Shown here: piece by piece, positions 1 to 11,600 of the stretch
How the letters are laid out: each line of letters opens with the position of its first letter
Position numbering within the stretch: position 1 is the first letter of the stretch
DNA from: Isoetes taiwanensis
Taxonomy: Eukaryota > Streptophyta > Lycopodiopsida > Isoetales > Isoetaceae
NCBI GenBank assembly: GCA_021234155.1
Contig: JAJEKV010000125.1
Span: forward strand, 1,852,775-1,916,774
Length of the DNA stretch: 64,000 nt
Reading direction: 5' to 3'
Notes under the pieces: generated by a model
Told to the model about the DNA's origin: nothing
The model's database searches: none
The model's input: only the letters and a program-made list of their open reading frames with translations
Made by a program: the position numbers and the translations under genes

Positions 1-928
1 TATAGGCTTGGGAAAAGTCGTAAGAAATGAGGCAGCACTTAAAACGACTCTAAATAGCCTGGTAAACCAAAATGCTTGAGAATGGCCGAAAAAGCAAAGA
101 TTGAAAACAATAAGAAAGGGATTTCCTTTAGAAGATTGATGGCAATTTAGATCAACTAAATGCTAATGGTAAACACCAAATATCGTGAATCCTAAAGACA
201 ACCTAAACACAAAGCACGGTGAAGCAATGGCACGACGTTTTGGAAGGGCATGAGAGAATGAATTTTCAAAGCCGTCGCTTTCCTTAGGGTATGGTTGCCC
301 CCTTTCGTGCACTTAAGGGGCGCCATTGTAAATTACCTATAAATCCAGCACGGATTTTGGTAACTTCAAATGTTCCTGAATCGTGGGAAGTTAAGCTAGT
401 ATGTGGGCAACTTTTTTCTACGAGATATTCCCATTTCGATCTTTAATTGTTGCTCCAAAGGAGGGGAGGTGGCAAGGAGCCCCTTGCGAGGTGGCCGACT
501 CCCTGCATACATGGCAAAATGACCCACATACCACAGTAGGTGTAGACAGACGCGGTGGTTTAGGGCCCATCAGCAGGTGCGAGTAGACCCCGCTACTGCG
601 GACATGTTAGCACGCATCAGGGTCACGAGAACCCCCCGTCGTGGAACCCTCGAGGTTTCACACGCGTAGCCCTTCTCATTACGAGCACCCCTCATCATGA
701 AACCGATGTCTAATTTAAACCTGACCCACTAATACTTACCCTAATTGCCCTTAAAACTCGAAGCATACCTCATAAAACGGGTTGATTAAGGCCGCGGATT
801 AGAGATTGATGTGGTAAGCCTAAGCATTCGGGACGTTATGGACCTGGGAATTGAGATACCAACAATTTAATGCCCAGATTTGAAACCAATTGAGGGATTG
901 TGCAATCACCTCACCTTCAGTCCTTCCC
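1..928. other. No gene recognised
   Basis: AT-rich to mixed sequence with only short open frames and no recognisable protein motif. It may be old transposon sequence, but nothing in it can be assigned. Confidence 0.4.
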
Positions 929-930
929 CC

Positions 931-938
931 TATAAAAT
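931..938 (+). promoter_or_regulatory. Possible TATA box
   Basis: A good TATA match (tataaaat) follows a C-rich stretch and lies about 160 bases before the ATG of the small frame at 1099. A plausible 5' leader intron (GT at 1006, AG at 1088) lies between them. Whether this is a host promoter or the promoter of an LTR cannot be told. Confidence 0.35.
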
Positions 939-1098
939 AGAGGCAATTGATACGTTGCAATGCACAAACGAGCATTCAACCTAGCGCCATTAGAAATTGC
1001 TTCAGGTAAGCTTCAATTGTTTCTTTGTTTCCTTGATTTTCTGGTATTTTTTGGATCCTTTCTAACGAAATGCGGGTTTCGCTTGCAGCAAGTTAACA

Positions 1099-1326
1099 AT
1101 GGATCGAATGGAACGAACTCCTCGCGATCGTGCTCGATTGAGCCTGCAAAGCCAGTTGGGGCACACCCCCTCTTCAAACACCCCAAAGCGCTCAAGGGCC
1201 GCTAGTTCATCTTCTGAAACCAGCGACACGGTCCCAATCCCTGCGAGGGCCATCACTTTCAAGAATCTGCTGGTTACACAGCAGGAGGTGGACGAGGCAA
1301 ACTCGTCCACTGTCTCATGCACCTAG
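1099..1326 (+). CDS. Hypothetical 75-residue protein
   Basis: A short frame begins at an ATG just after a plausible intron (1006-1088) downstream of a TATA-like box. The product is polar, rich in Ser, Arg and Thr, with no signal peptide, membrane segment or known motif. The upstream ATG at 960 does not join it in frame when the intron is removed (a stop follows at once), so 1099 is the only reasonable start. No family was recognised. It could be the first coding exon of a decayed retroelement or a chance frame. Low confidence. Confidence 0.22.
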   Translation: MDRMERTPRDRARLSLQSQLGHTPSSNTPKRSRAASSSSETSDTVPIPARAITFKNLLVTQQEVDEANSSTVSCT

Positions 1327-2169
1327 TTAACAGAAGTCGCGAATGCATTACATCATGCCCAGAGTGGCCAACAGATCCACTGCTAGGTCCGGATCGATGA
1401 CAATGGCAACATCCTTCTGAAGAAGGAGGACTGAGGCCTTCCTTCTGCTGGCACTTCGAGTAGTTCTTTTTTTTTTGGTTTTTTTCCTTGTGTAATTTTT
1501 TTTGTTGAAGTCTTGAAGCTCTATGAGCCGTTTTGGCAGGGCTCGCCAGGCATGTACTATGTAATCAGCCACTATTATGAATATAAGAATACCATATTGA
1601 GCGTCAGATTAGTTATCATGGATTTTGTCATAATCTTAGTGTTAATAAGATGCTGACATATTAGGAACAAATTGTTGAGAAGCAGAAAGGTCTTGAGGTT
1701 TATTATAACGGCAGTGGTCACTGTTTTGTACGTTGTGGTAAGTCCTGCATCTGAACATTGCACTGTAAGGAATAAGTTACACTGTGCAATGTTGTGCGGG
1801 CTTTACAGTTATTTATAGATTCATTGTATAAGCATTTTATTCAGCTATAGACACTTCACTGTATAATACAATTGTAGTGATACAGTTATAAGGTTGTGAA
1901 CTCAATGTGTTCAGAAATGGTTTATTCTAATAACAACGTGTCTGAAATAACATGTCCAATAGATTGAATTGACTGACTTGATTAATAAATCAGCAAGGGA
2001 CCAAATTAGAGTGCCTGCTCACATTCCTGTACATGTTAAGAGTTGCTGATATGCATGTTGCTTTCATCAATTGTCTCTTCACTGTCATATACATCGTCAG
2101 CAGCTGTCCTTGCTTTAGCATCAACATCAAAAGCTAGTGTGCAGCTAGATACCTGCATGGGGTTAGGGT
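1327..2169. other. Non-coding, AT-rich
   Basis: No gene seen. Short T-runs and AT-rich sequence. The right part approaches the pogo-type element, whose terminal repeats I could not define. Confidence 0.4.
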
Positions 2170-2172
2170 TGT

Positions 2173-2676
2173 TTAGTATATAAAAGAGTAAATTGGAATG
2201 AACATGTGAATACCAAGCCTTACCTCAGTAAGTTCTTTCCTCCATGTAATCGTAAATTCAAGATCCATGCCTTTGGCCTTGGATATTATATCTCCTCCCA
2301 CACCATCAGCCACCATTCTCCTAATAATTCTCGCCTTGTTAATTGCAGGGAGTTGATCACCTGCTGGGCCAGTGTTCACATTAGCATACCTAATCCAAGC
2401 CCGAGTGTTCATGTTCAAATCAACCTCATCATGTGCATGGACACCATGCTGAGCATGTGATGACAAGTCCCATCTTGTGCAAGGAGATGCAATGTTGTGA
2501 ACCCTGTTGAGGATGGGCCCAGGCCTGACCACAGGTATGTGACCACCAATGTTCATTGGGGGTTGACTAGAAGGCACATAGTCCAATTCAATAGCTCCAT
2601 CCTGTGGTTGAGTAGCACCTTCACAAACAACCCTTTTTTCCATTCTAACCCTCCTTCTGTTCAAATGATCCAACAT
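2173..2676 (-). CDS. Hypothetical 167-residue frame, distal part of the pogo-like element
   Basis: An open frame downstream (in the minus-strand sense) of the dead transposase. The product has no recognised domain. It is mixed in composition, with Arg-rich ends. Its position suggests it is either the C-terminal tail of the transposase reading frame or a passenger gene. It is separated from the DDE domain by roughly 0.8 kb with several stops, so if it was once continuous it is now broken. No function can be assigned. Confidence 0.3.
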   Translation of the reverse strand: MLDHLNRRRVRMEKRVVCEGATQPQDGAIELDYVPSSQPPMNIGGHIPVVRPGPILNRVHNIASPCTRWDLSSHAQHGVHAHDEVDLNMNTRAWIRYANVNTGPAGDQLPAINKARIIRRMVADGVGGDIISKAKGMDLEFTITWRKELTEVRLGIHMFIPIYSFIY

Positions 2677-2793
2677 CTCTTATTGGCTTCCATATCTGTA
2701 GGCCTTTGAGTGCTGAAGATGGATGCCACTCTTGACTGGCCATGTGGATACATGAATTTCCTGAACCTCTTGGTCCCAAGCTCAAATTGAGCC

Positions 2794-2985
2794 TCAGCTC
2801 TTTTCCCACTGTCTCTCCCTCCTAGCTTGGGCTCTCTTCTTCTTTTCTTCTCTCAATGCCCTCTTCTTAGTTGCCTCGATTTTCTTAGCCTTCAATCGCT
2901 CACTTTTCTCGAGTTCAGCCTGTGCCCTCATGGCTTTCTCAACCCTGAGCTTCTCACAGAAAGCAGCTGAGCTAATGTGAACCAA
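2794..2985 (-). pseudogene. Charged coiled-coil-like frame, probable transposase C-terminal part
   Basis: A 63-codon frame made almost entirely of Lys, Arg, Glu, Ala and Gln in a helix-forming pattern (residues about 12-60). It lies between the DDE domain and the distal frame on the same strand. Highly charged C-terminal helices are common after the DDE domain of pogo-like transposases, so it is most likely part of the same broken gene. Not independently identifiable. Confidence 0.4.
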
Positions 2986-3453
2986 TCATGCCATGTCAGG
3001 ACCCTTACCTCTCCTTCCCTCACCTTGTGATTGGAGTCCTGTTGTCTTGAGGCCTGCATAAGTGGCTGCCCCCTTCAGCCATAGGCTGAGCTGCGGAATT
3101 CACTTCATTCACCAAACCCTCCATAATGTGCTGGAAATCCGGGGCATTGGAAACATCGGGAGCAAGGTTGAAAACTTCGTACATGCCTTCATGAATATCA
3201 ACGTGCCTCTCTTCTTCCTAATCCTCATCATTCTCATTATTTTCTGGTTCATGCCCATCATCACTTGTCGTTGAGAGTAACCTTCAACATGCTGAGAAAC
3301 ATTGCCTTCAAACCCATGAGGTGCACAGGCCCTACTGGTACTAGATGCCACCACCTTTGTGCTATCGAAGGGACCTGTTATTCTAAATCCTGCCCTTATG
3401 TTGTCAGGTTATAGCCCAACATGAATTGCATTGGATATCACCTCAGCAATCTC

Positions 3454-4513
3454 TTATCTCTTGGGCTCCAGCTTGCCCCTCATACATATCCATTCAGCCC
3501 TCAACTTCTTGAAGGCTTCCTTGAAGGGTGCAAAATAAGCCACATCAAGTGGCTGGAGTTTGTGGGATGTGTGGGTTGGAAGCAGTGCAAAATAAATACC
3601 GAATTCTTTTGCAGCCAATATAACATCCGACTCCACATGGCTACTTTGGCCATCCAAGAAAATTAGATGTGGATTCTCTTGGGACACTCCTCCAGGTACC
3701 CTAGATCGAAAGTGTGACAACCATGACTTAAAAAGCTCAGTGGTCATCCATGCATGCTGCTGCACTGCCTGGATTGCCCCTTCTTCACATCTGCTTATGT
3801 AATCTGCCTTCATCTTTTTATCCTTAAAGATGTATAAGTTGGATAATCTATACCCTTCAGTATTGACACATACCAGAATTGTCACCCACTCTCTAGAGTT
3901 CGTGACAACTTCATTGACATCTCGTGCACCCTTCTTTGCAATTATTTTCAGGCCCCTAACCTTGCCTGCTTGTATCCCAGTCTCATTAGCATTCCAAATC
4001 CTAGATGGGGGGAAATCAAACTCATCATAGATGGCTTTGAGACCATTGTAGAACATGTCCAGGTTTGGCTAATTCATGGCAAGTGCCCTTGCTCTCTCCA
4101 ATGTTTGGACACTCCTCAAAGTTATGTTAGGATGCCTCTGCTTGAAGAGCTTCCACCACTTATTGCCTGGCATACCGTATGATGTGCTTATGTCCCCAGC
4201 ATGCACTCAGAGTAACCCCCATACCCGAGTTCGCTCTCTCAAGGGTTCAGGCAACTAGTTCTTCTTCCTGCTTGGGAGTGAGAACGTGAGGATGCATCTT
4301 TTGTTTATGGGTAATTCTTCCATATCGCCAATCACGTATGGTAGACTCAGGTATATCGGATCTCCTAGCGGCGTCTCTAATTGAAATGCCATATTCATTA
4401 ACCTCTTCCAGGATGTCCTCCATCTGTTGTTCCGTCCACTGGCCTCTCTTGAATGTTGAAGGCTGTCCTGCCATGGTATTCTCAGGAGTTTGATCCGTCC
4501 TTCTCTTCCTCAC
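3454..4513 (-). pseudogene. Pogo/Tigger-like transposase (DDE superfamily), inactivated
   Basis: The N-terminal frame (4513-4247) has a Pipsqueak/psq-type helix-turn-helix with the IRDAARRSDIPESTIRDW pattern. After a frameshift comes a second DNA-binding segment with NKWWKLFKQRHP, then the DDE_1 catalytic core. Three catalytic positions can be located. The first, normally Asp in the NxDETG box, reads N-A-N-E-T-G (AAT codon at 3985-3987). The second is in IFLDGQSSH and the third in LQPLDVAYFAPFK. A TAG stop interrupts the frame at 4069-4071. The frameshift, the stop and the Asp-to-Asn change together make it a dead copy. Cut-and-paste transposition at TA sites is the known family activity. Confidence 0.8.
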
Positions 4514-4520
4514 TCGCTTT

Positions 4521-5362
4521 GCCCTAACACTTTCGGTATTAGCACGTACTCAGATTGGCGTGGCATTGCCATACACCCTGTTCGATTTGGTCTGCGCCAT
4601 CGAGCTAGTTGAAGCTGTAGAAGCTCCTGATATGATGATATAGAGCACAATTGGGATTCAAAACATTTTGAATTATCAATCCACTCCATTTGAAAAAGAG
4701 TAGATCGATCTGCCCGCCAATTCGAAGTAGAATGCATTCAATTGCCCCTATCTCGATGAAATGGGCGAGCTTTATCGAATGTGCTATGTCTAGCAAAAGG
4801 GCACGAGATGTCGGAAGCCTCGCCGAATGCGCCATAACTATCGACACATGGAATGACGTGTCACGATAGGAACTTATATATTGTGCAGTATCGAGGCCCT
4901 GCAGTGTCGGCACCTGTATGTTGTGCGGTATTTGGGAGGGGGGGGGGAAGGAAGGGCTTTAATGTGCTGGGAGAACCCATGATGCTGCCGACGTGGGCAA
5001 GTTGCGATAGGAGGCGACCATACCCTAGATCAAAATCTAACGTTATAAGAAAGGTCCAAGTCGCATTTCTGGACACATGGATAGGCTGGGTTTAAGATCA
5101 CTTGACACCTAGGGCTGGGCTGTTGCGCTAATAAAAAAAGGAAAAAAAAAGAAAGAAAGAAAGAAAAGAAAAAATAACTGGACAACCTAAAATAAAAGCT
5201 TAGACAAACATTAAGATCCCATCTAAGTTGTGGTACAATCATCTTAGTTTTCCTTTAGTGTTATGTTAGATTCTATGTTTGCACTTCTTTCAGTTGTGGA
5301 TCAAAATAAGCTTTCCCTTGGCCTCATATAGCAAGTTGGAAGTCTAGACAAGGCACCAATAA
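4521..5362. other. Non-coding spacer with purine-rich tract
   Basis: No gene seen. It contains a G-run near 4,936 and an A/G-rich low-complexity tract (about 5,131-5,175). It may include the 5' end of the pogo-like element. Confidence 0.4.
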
Positions 5363-5640
5363 TTATATTTGTACTACCCAAACTATATCTATTGACAAAA
5401 TCATACTCCTGAAGGAATTCCATCCATTTCTATATCTCCAAGCTCCAAATGCATGCACAGTTACTAACAATTCCCAGTCATGAATTGGGTAATTATGTTT
5501 AGCATTATTCAATCTATAAGGGAGAGATGTATACATATGTTGCTCTTGCATCAAAACAGCCCCTATCTCCACTCATAACATAGTAGGTTTTACTTGGATT
5601 TGCCACTTTCAAACAAAATTATTTTTTCCCTGAAGCAGCC
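5363..5640 (-). pseudogene. Ty3/gypsy RNase H fragment
   Basis: The minus-strand frame (5572-5363) contains IGAVLMQE, then LNNAKHNYPIHDWELL and VHAFGAWRYR. This is the characteristic start of the RNase H domain that follows the RT in Ty3/gypsy polyproteins (an xGAVLxQ box, then an NYPxHxxELLAVVxAxxxWR box). No RT, integrase or LTR is seen next to it. It is an isolated fragment of roughly 70 residues. The family assignment rests on motif recognition by eye. Confidence 0.7.
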
Positions 5641-6327
5641 GATATTAAGTAACTGTTGAAGAGACAATGCTTTTATTGCTGCGTGGAAGATTTGAAGACG
5701 AGAGTGAGGATTTACAGAGTCGTGGCTTGCACTTCCACGACTACATTTGAACCTTCTGCAATATACTTCCTTTCTTCGGCAATATGCAATAGACCGAGAG
5801 TTGTTGAGGTGACCTCTTGACCGTCTGCTAACCTATCAAGATGACCTACACAATGACCATTGTCGCATCCCCACTATCAACATTTTCTTGATTTTTTTTT
5901 TTTTTTTTTTTTTGGGGGGGACGGGGTTTCTGTTACCCTCGATTTATTTCTTTGCACTGTTTAGGACTTCAAGCATTTTATTTATCTTACACTTGAGTGC
6001 TTCTTAGCAACCTTCTATTATTTTATTTTGTATTTTGTTACACACAACCATAGGCTAGATAAGCCCCAAAACTAAATGTGTTGATATCATTCGTCCGAAA
6101 ACGTGTAAGTGCAATTGGTTTGTTTTGCAATCCAAGGCGGAAAGGCAATTGGTTCTGTTGTACGTCCACGTGGCAAGAAGCAAAAGCTAATATTGGACGG
6201 CAGAGATGAAAAGGCATGGTAGGATCCAACGGCGCAAAGCGAGGAAGGGGGAGGATAAAGGGCGGTGTCATTGTCCTTAAAATAACTCCTCTTCATTTGA
6301 GAAGGGGCTCATTTTCAGGTTGCGACC
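5641..6327. other. Intergenic region with poly(T) tract, upstream of the EAR-motif gene
   Basis: No gene seen. A T-run (about 5,892-5,913) followed by seven G could be the reverse-complement tail of a retroinsert. The last 300 bases probably hold the promoter and 5' leader of the gene at 6,328. No clear TATA box was identified. Confidence 0.4.
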
Positions 6328-7080
6328 ATGGCGGCCATGGAGGAACTATGCAAGCCAGTTCCGGCGATTAGGGCAATCGCCATAGCCAAAGACTCCTCAA
6401 GCCGCACCCGCCGTCCTCTCCTCGATGCCTGCTCTCAGCTCCGGATTTCTAACCAGATGCACACCACTATTTTGGCCATGGCTTCTTCCCATCATGGGCA
6501 TCTCCAAAGCTCTCGCTATGGCGTGGCCATGCCCGACCCGGACACTCCCTGCCAAGAGTACTCTGCACAAGATTCCTCTGCAAATGTTCCGGCATTTAAA
6601 GACTCTGAAATTAGGGCTAAAGGTGATTCCTTGGATTTGAATGCAGGGAATGAGAAGTCTGTTTCGCAGATGGATGAGCTAAGGGCACAGCGCTGGAAAA
6701 TGGCGTCGGAGTTGGCTTTTATGTACCAATCAGGGCTTGTTCAATGGGTAACAGATGATTCGGATGAACTACAAGATAGTGTTGGATTAGATCCTGCATC
6801 TTCCAAGCTCCTTGAAGACGAGATTTTGATGAGCGGCTTTACAAAGGGATCTGGTAGGCCTAACGAAAATATTGATCTGAACTTAAATGAAGAAGAAGAA
6901 CATAAAGATGATGATCTTTTCCAAGGCATTGAAGAAAGGGTATGTCAAGATCCACAAGAGGCAAAGTGGCAAAACATGATGATGGCCATGTTTTCTAGCC
7001 AAAATGAAAAACCTGATCGATTATTTCCAGGAGTCTGGAATCCGACAGAGATCATGTGCAGGTTGCAGCAAAAGGATTAA
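6328..7080 (+). CDS. Intronless 250-residue protein with two EAR-like motifs
   Basis: A complete frame beginning at an ATG in good plant context (gaccATGGCGG) and ending in TAA. No known domain was recognised. Two LxLxL/DLNxx-type sequences are visible: SLDLNAG (about residue 100) and IDLNLNEEEE (about residue 181), the second leading into an acidic stretch. EAR motifs of this kind recruit TOPLESS-type corepressors, so a role as a transcriptional repressor or adaptor is a reasonable inference, not a demonstration. The N-terminal 60 residues are Ser/Arg-rich and the C-terminal part (about 218-250) has a compact WQNMMMAMFS...LFPGVWNPTEI segment that may be a conserved element. No membrane segment. 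A poly(A) signal lies 180 bases after the stop. Confidence 0.7.
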   Translation: MAAMEELCKPVPAIRAIAIAKDSSSRTRRPLLDACSQLRISNQMHTTILAMASSHHGHLQSSRYGVAMPDPDTPCQEYSAQDSSANVPAFKDSEIRAKGDSLDLNAGNEKSVSQMDELRAQRWKMASELAFMYQSGLVQWVTDDSDELQDSVGLDPASSKLLEDEILMSGFTKGSGRPNENIDLNLNEEEEHKDDDLFQGIEERVCQDPQEAKWQNMMMAMFSSQNEKPDRLFPGVWNPTEIMCRLQQKD

Positions 7081-7259
7081 ACAGTTTGTTTGATCAGAAG
7101 GACCTTCGCATGAACAGGATATTGTATATAAGATGGTGAAAGACAAAGGAAAGTATGTATGTCGGAAGAAGAGAGATCCGGCAGTGTGGGAAGCCACATG
7201 CTTTCTATTCTTATTCTTCGTTTTGTAATTGTAGGGTTTCAATTCAATTCAAAAGGTAG

Positions 7260-7265
7260 AATAAA
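7260..7265 (+). promoter_or_regulatory. Poly(A) signal for the EAR-motif gene
   Basis: A canonical AATAAA in a T/A-rich 3' region about 180 bases beyond the TAA of the gene ending at 7,080, followed by alternating CAAT-rich sequence. This is a normal distance for a plant 3' UTR. Confidence 0.45.
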
Positions 7266-7269
7266 ATCA

Positions 7270-8411
7270 ATCAATCATTCTACCTATGGCTTCTGACAGA
7301 TTTACGAGTGAAGAGCATGCAGCATAAATGCAATGGTTGGTTTGCTTCATAATGGGTTGCACTATGCATTTGGTTGGAGCCAGCGTAATTGTTGGAAAAA
7401 GGTCCAACCCAAGATGTTGATCTGGAGTTCGAAAGTACAAGACAACTAATAAGTCCGTCTAATAATATCTAAGTGTGGATTGCACATGGGTATTTCATTT
7501 CTTACTCTTTATAGTAATTGCATTGTAGTGCACATTTTAGTTTAGGTACCACACTAAGTTTTAGCTGCAATTATTTCGAGATATAGGTGATTAGGGTTCG
7601 CTCTTCTTCTCTTCTATGTAGGGGATGGCTAATCATTTATCAATGTTTCAAGACTCAAATCTAGGTTATTTCATATTGGCCTTGAAATCTATTATCTTGC
7701 ATTCTGTTTGGCATCAAACCTAATCCATTGCTTGGTAAAATGAAGATTATCCTCTATTTCATGCTTATTCTTCTATGCAAAGCTGAGATGTAGTGTGGTT
7801 TGAGCACTTTAATATCACAGAGGTAGAACCATCAATTTTATATTGATGGCACGAGCCACCTTGTATAATAAGCATATATGTTATATATATACAATTATAT
7901 AAGCTGCCCCCTTGTTTTCGACAGGAGGTGTCGTAGATGCAGACCGGTCTAGATTGTGAGATCCAACGGCTCAGAGGAAGCCACGTCATGATCCCAAGCA
8001 ACCCCTTTATTTGGGGCTTTTGATTTCGTCCGTTGAATGTGCAAGATCGATGGTCGAGATTTAGGCACACATATTAATTGCAATCAATGCCATAAAGTGG
8101 GTTGCAGCAAAAATTAATGGTGCTATTGTGAGGTAGACAAAAAATCTGCAGACGTGGCCTTCTCATTACGGCTCCATGGCATGGAATCTCGGTTTCTTTG
8201 CGACTTCTTTGCTCGTGAAAGCCATCGGTTAGCCGCGGCTTAGTGTATTGTTTAGGTTTTTCATCCTTTTCTTATTGAATCGGCCGGTGGGATCACGTCG
8301 CCTTTATTCGTTTTGGTGTCGGCAAATGCAAATGGGTGAAAATTTATCTTACGCCTCACGGCTTCCTCTCGTTTCTTAAGCTTATCATTCCCCGCATAAG
8401 ACATTAGCGGG
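7270..8411. other. Non-coding interval
   Basis: No gene seen. AT-rich sequence with a TA-rich patch near 7,875-7,895. Only short frames without motifs. Confidence 0.4.
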
Positions 8412-8645
8412 TTGCATTTCGCAGAAGAACAAAGGATTAAGCCAAAGGATGCAATCTCTAGTAATTTTTGTGGAGACACGCATGACGACCTTTACCCTTC
8501 TTACGGTAATGAGAATCAGATGAAGCTTATAATGATCTGCATGCTCTTGCACACCCCCGCGATCTTGGTTGTGGGGCATCAGACAGATGGAAAAAGTGCT
8601 CTCATTGAGGCACTCATGGGGTTTCAGTTTTTGTCATGCGCATTC
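8412..8645 (+). pseudogene. DRP5B/ARC5-like dynamin GTPase remnant (P-loop region)
   Basis: One frame reads ILVVGHQTDGKSALIEALMG, the P-loop (G1) region of plant dynamin-related proteins of the DRP5 class, where the QTDGKSAL(V/I)EALMGFQF wording is distinctive. Just upstream, in another frame, AYNDLHALAH (about 8,524-8,553) matches the segment expected shortly before the P-loop. The spacer between the two is shortened and the frame shifts. After GFQF the expected GTPase sequence is absent and a stop follows. DRP5B acts on the cytosolic face of dividing plastids and peroxisomes. This piece cannot encode a working GTPase. Gene assignment is from motif memory and should be checked by search. Confidence 0.6.
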
Positions 8646-11600
8646 ATTTTCCGTTGTTAACACAGCAACTAGTAACTCAGTCCGGCAAATCCAGCTCCTT
8701 GCCATAGCTGCGAGCTTTAGAATGGGGAAAAAAAAAAGCAAAATGTTTTTAAGCTATTTGTGGGAGTTTAGGTGTAGGGCGGCAAGTTTCGTCCGACAGA
8801 TTGTTCGTGGAAGGGCAGATTGCTAGCTGGATCATAAATTCCGGCAGGGATTTCGGTGATTGCTACTATTCTACTTTTGATTCGAATTGTGCCAAATTGG
8901 TAAACCTCTATGAGGAGACATCCATTCTTGGACGAAAAGATTCAAGGCACTCAGAGCATTGTTGCCAAGCTTAGCCATATGTTTTTCGGTCTGTATTTTT
9001 ATTGTTTGCATTTGTTTTTGATAGCCTCAGATCCGTTTTTCATTTGCAGGCAAGTGGCAGTATATGAAGCCCACGCAATTTCTAGTGTGAGGTGGAAAAG
9101 CCTGTTGAACTTCAACCAAAAAAAACGACTCACGCCTCCACAGGCCCCATTCAAAGCGAAGATGGCGGTAGTGGCCCATCTGCGCTTATTCGTGTGTAAC
9201 ACAATTTTCTTTGATCCATTCTTTTTACTAGATGAAAAGCCGGTTTGGTTTGATACATTCAAAGATTGGGGGTGCGTATGATTACTTGGAAGTTATAGAG
9301 CATATGCCGATTGCTTGCCAACAATTTTTTCTTCCAATCAGACTGCGGGCTTTTGAGGAATTTGAGGTATGCATTGTTCAGTTTTTGTGGGTTCAGATTA
9401 TTGTATGGCTGCATCAACATATAATGGCAACTTCTATAAATGCTGCATCTTAGAACGTTCTATGCATCCATACTTTTGTTTGAGTGCTAAAGCTAGGTAA
9501 TCACGAGACTTTGCAATGGTTTACAAACACAATCAGTTCAATGAAGGCTCATTTAGCTCTTCACTAAGCCTAGGACAAATTTGATGCACAGTGCTCATAT
9601 ATCAAGGGGGATGAAGTTTTTGAAAAATGTAATCTTCGTTTGGATTGTAGCCGAGCAGTAGCACATCCAATCAAGAGCAGTTACCTGCCTTTAGAGAGAA
9701 GTCCCAGATGCTTGTGAGATTTTTATTTATAATATAAAAATCTCTGCCATAAGAACATACCATGTAGGCTGTACCTTAAAGTATTGTTCCATTTTGCCCT
9801 TGTGCTTTTCCTATTAAGTAAGCTCAAGCTAATAGTTCAAAGTTGAAAGTGTTATCTTGTGCCATCATACATTTTAAGTTTCCCCCTTTCAAGGGCATTT
9901 TAAAACACTTAATGAGGGGTACACCATGGCTGAGTTTAAATTTGAAAAATATGTAATAAAGAAAGATCTTAACCTAAGTTGTTAAACTTGACGATATATT
10001 GAGCAGAGAATCTTATCATTCAGGTTTCTCAAGATGAATACAGATGGGTGATGGATGTGGTAAAAGCAAGATTCTCTTCTGCCGGAAACTTCCTTGGAGT
10101 TGTTGGGTGAAGGGTCGACACCCACGATCGGAAAATTACGGAGAGTAATTATTGGAAGTACTGGTTGCTTCCACATGAATTTCTTATAGAATGGGGTGCT
10201 GATGGCAAGTATTTCATGAAAGTGAGCCCTCTTTTCCATCCTTTTTGGCTGAGTTTTATTAAAAGGTGTCAAAACGTTTCTAAATTACTTAATCGGCGGC
10301 TTGCATACCTTCAAACTTTTCTTGTGTAGCATATGTCATTTGTTCGGGATGAAACTTATGCCGTCTTGATATCCCGGGTATCAAATGGAGGAATTCAAAT
10401 CAACACCATGGCGGAATTTATTCATCCATGCTCTTAATATTGTAATTTCGACTCTTCATGAAGCTCAAAACAACATTACAAGGGAATGGCAGTTGTAGTA
10501 ACTTTTGATGGTTGGAGACTCTTGGACCAAGAGATGCCCAGATGGTAGGACTCTAATTTGATTCAGTCCTCCTCAAAATGCTTGCTTTGAGTTAAACTTC
10601 AGGTGGATGGTGCAAATTATGTGGACGCGGCGGGCATATATATAAGTGGCTCAAGTGGATGGCAAGTGATGTTCTTTGTCCTTATGGGCACACATGAGAC
10701 CTTCCACGTAAAGGTAAATACTATGCGTTAGAAGTGACATGTTTGAAAAATCATTGCAGTTTTGGCATTTTACGCGATTATTAATTCCACAATTCAAGTT
10801 GAAATCCTCATACGCTTTTAGCATTATGCATTGTTAATACCACAAGTTAGATTTAGCCTTTTCTTTCTTGAACTATATTAATACCAATAGAGAAGGCAAA
10901 ACTGCAGTTGAAGATGCACTATAATCTTTGGATGGTGTTGTTTGCCTCAACAATCCATATTGAACAATCCCTGTGCCGTCGCCAGGGAAATTGTTGGCAT
11001 TTTCTGTCCCAGCATTCACAAATAGTGGAACAACCAACTCGAGTACCTTGGTAAAGTACTCTGGAGGTATCTGAATCCGAAGAACACATTTTGGAAATAG
11101 GAGCATTGGACAGAAAAACATATAGATGAACATCAGAAGAGTTGCTTGCAAGGTTCAACTGATTCTAACTATTGTAAGGTTGAAACGATGCAGTGGATAT
11201 CCTGAAGTTACGATAACCTTTCTATAAGTGTCTATGGTTTTCTCTAGTGGAAATAAAAATTAACATTGCTTCGTGATTCCAGGACCAATCGAATAGCAGG
11301 GATTCAGTCGGACAAGTCACAACATATCATCACAAGTCTATGGGGATTGTCGATTACTTGTTGTAAAATTTTTCTCCTTGTGCATCTTTGTCCGGTATAA
11401 AGCATGGTGTTATTTCTCCTTTGATATACAACTGTGGAGTTTCCACTTGCAGGCATCTTATCCACACTAAATTTACAGAATTATGACAAGTTACTGTAGG
11501 AATGTTAAGCTAGTCTTCATTTTTACTTTGTTCTATTTGATTTTTATATCGTTTTGCCTCTCGTTGTCTGTTGTACTCGGAATGTACAACCCGCTCATTG

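Larger units (their letters stand above)
2170..4520 (-). mobile_element. Decayed pogo/Tigger-type DNA transposon
   Basis: On the minus strand the order is: Pipsqueak-like helix-turn-helix (about 4,500-4,250), CENP-B/pogo-like second DNA-binding segment (about 4,160-4,070), DDE catalytic domain (about 4,056-3,454), then a highly charged helix-forming frame (2,985-2,794) and a further frame (2,676-2,173). This is the layout of pogo/Tigger-type transposases of the Tc1/mariner superfamily. Inverted terminal repeats and TA target duplications were looked for by eye near 1.76-1.87 kb and 4.85-4.94 kb but not convincingly found, so both borders are approximate. Confidence 0.7.
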
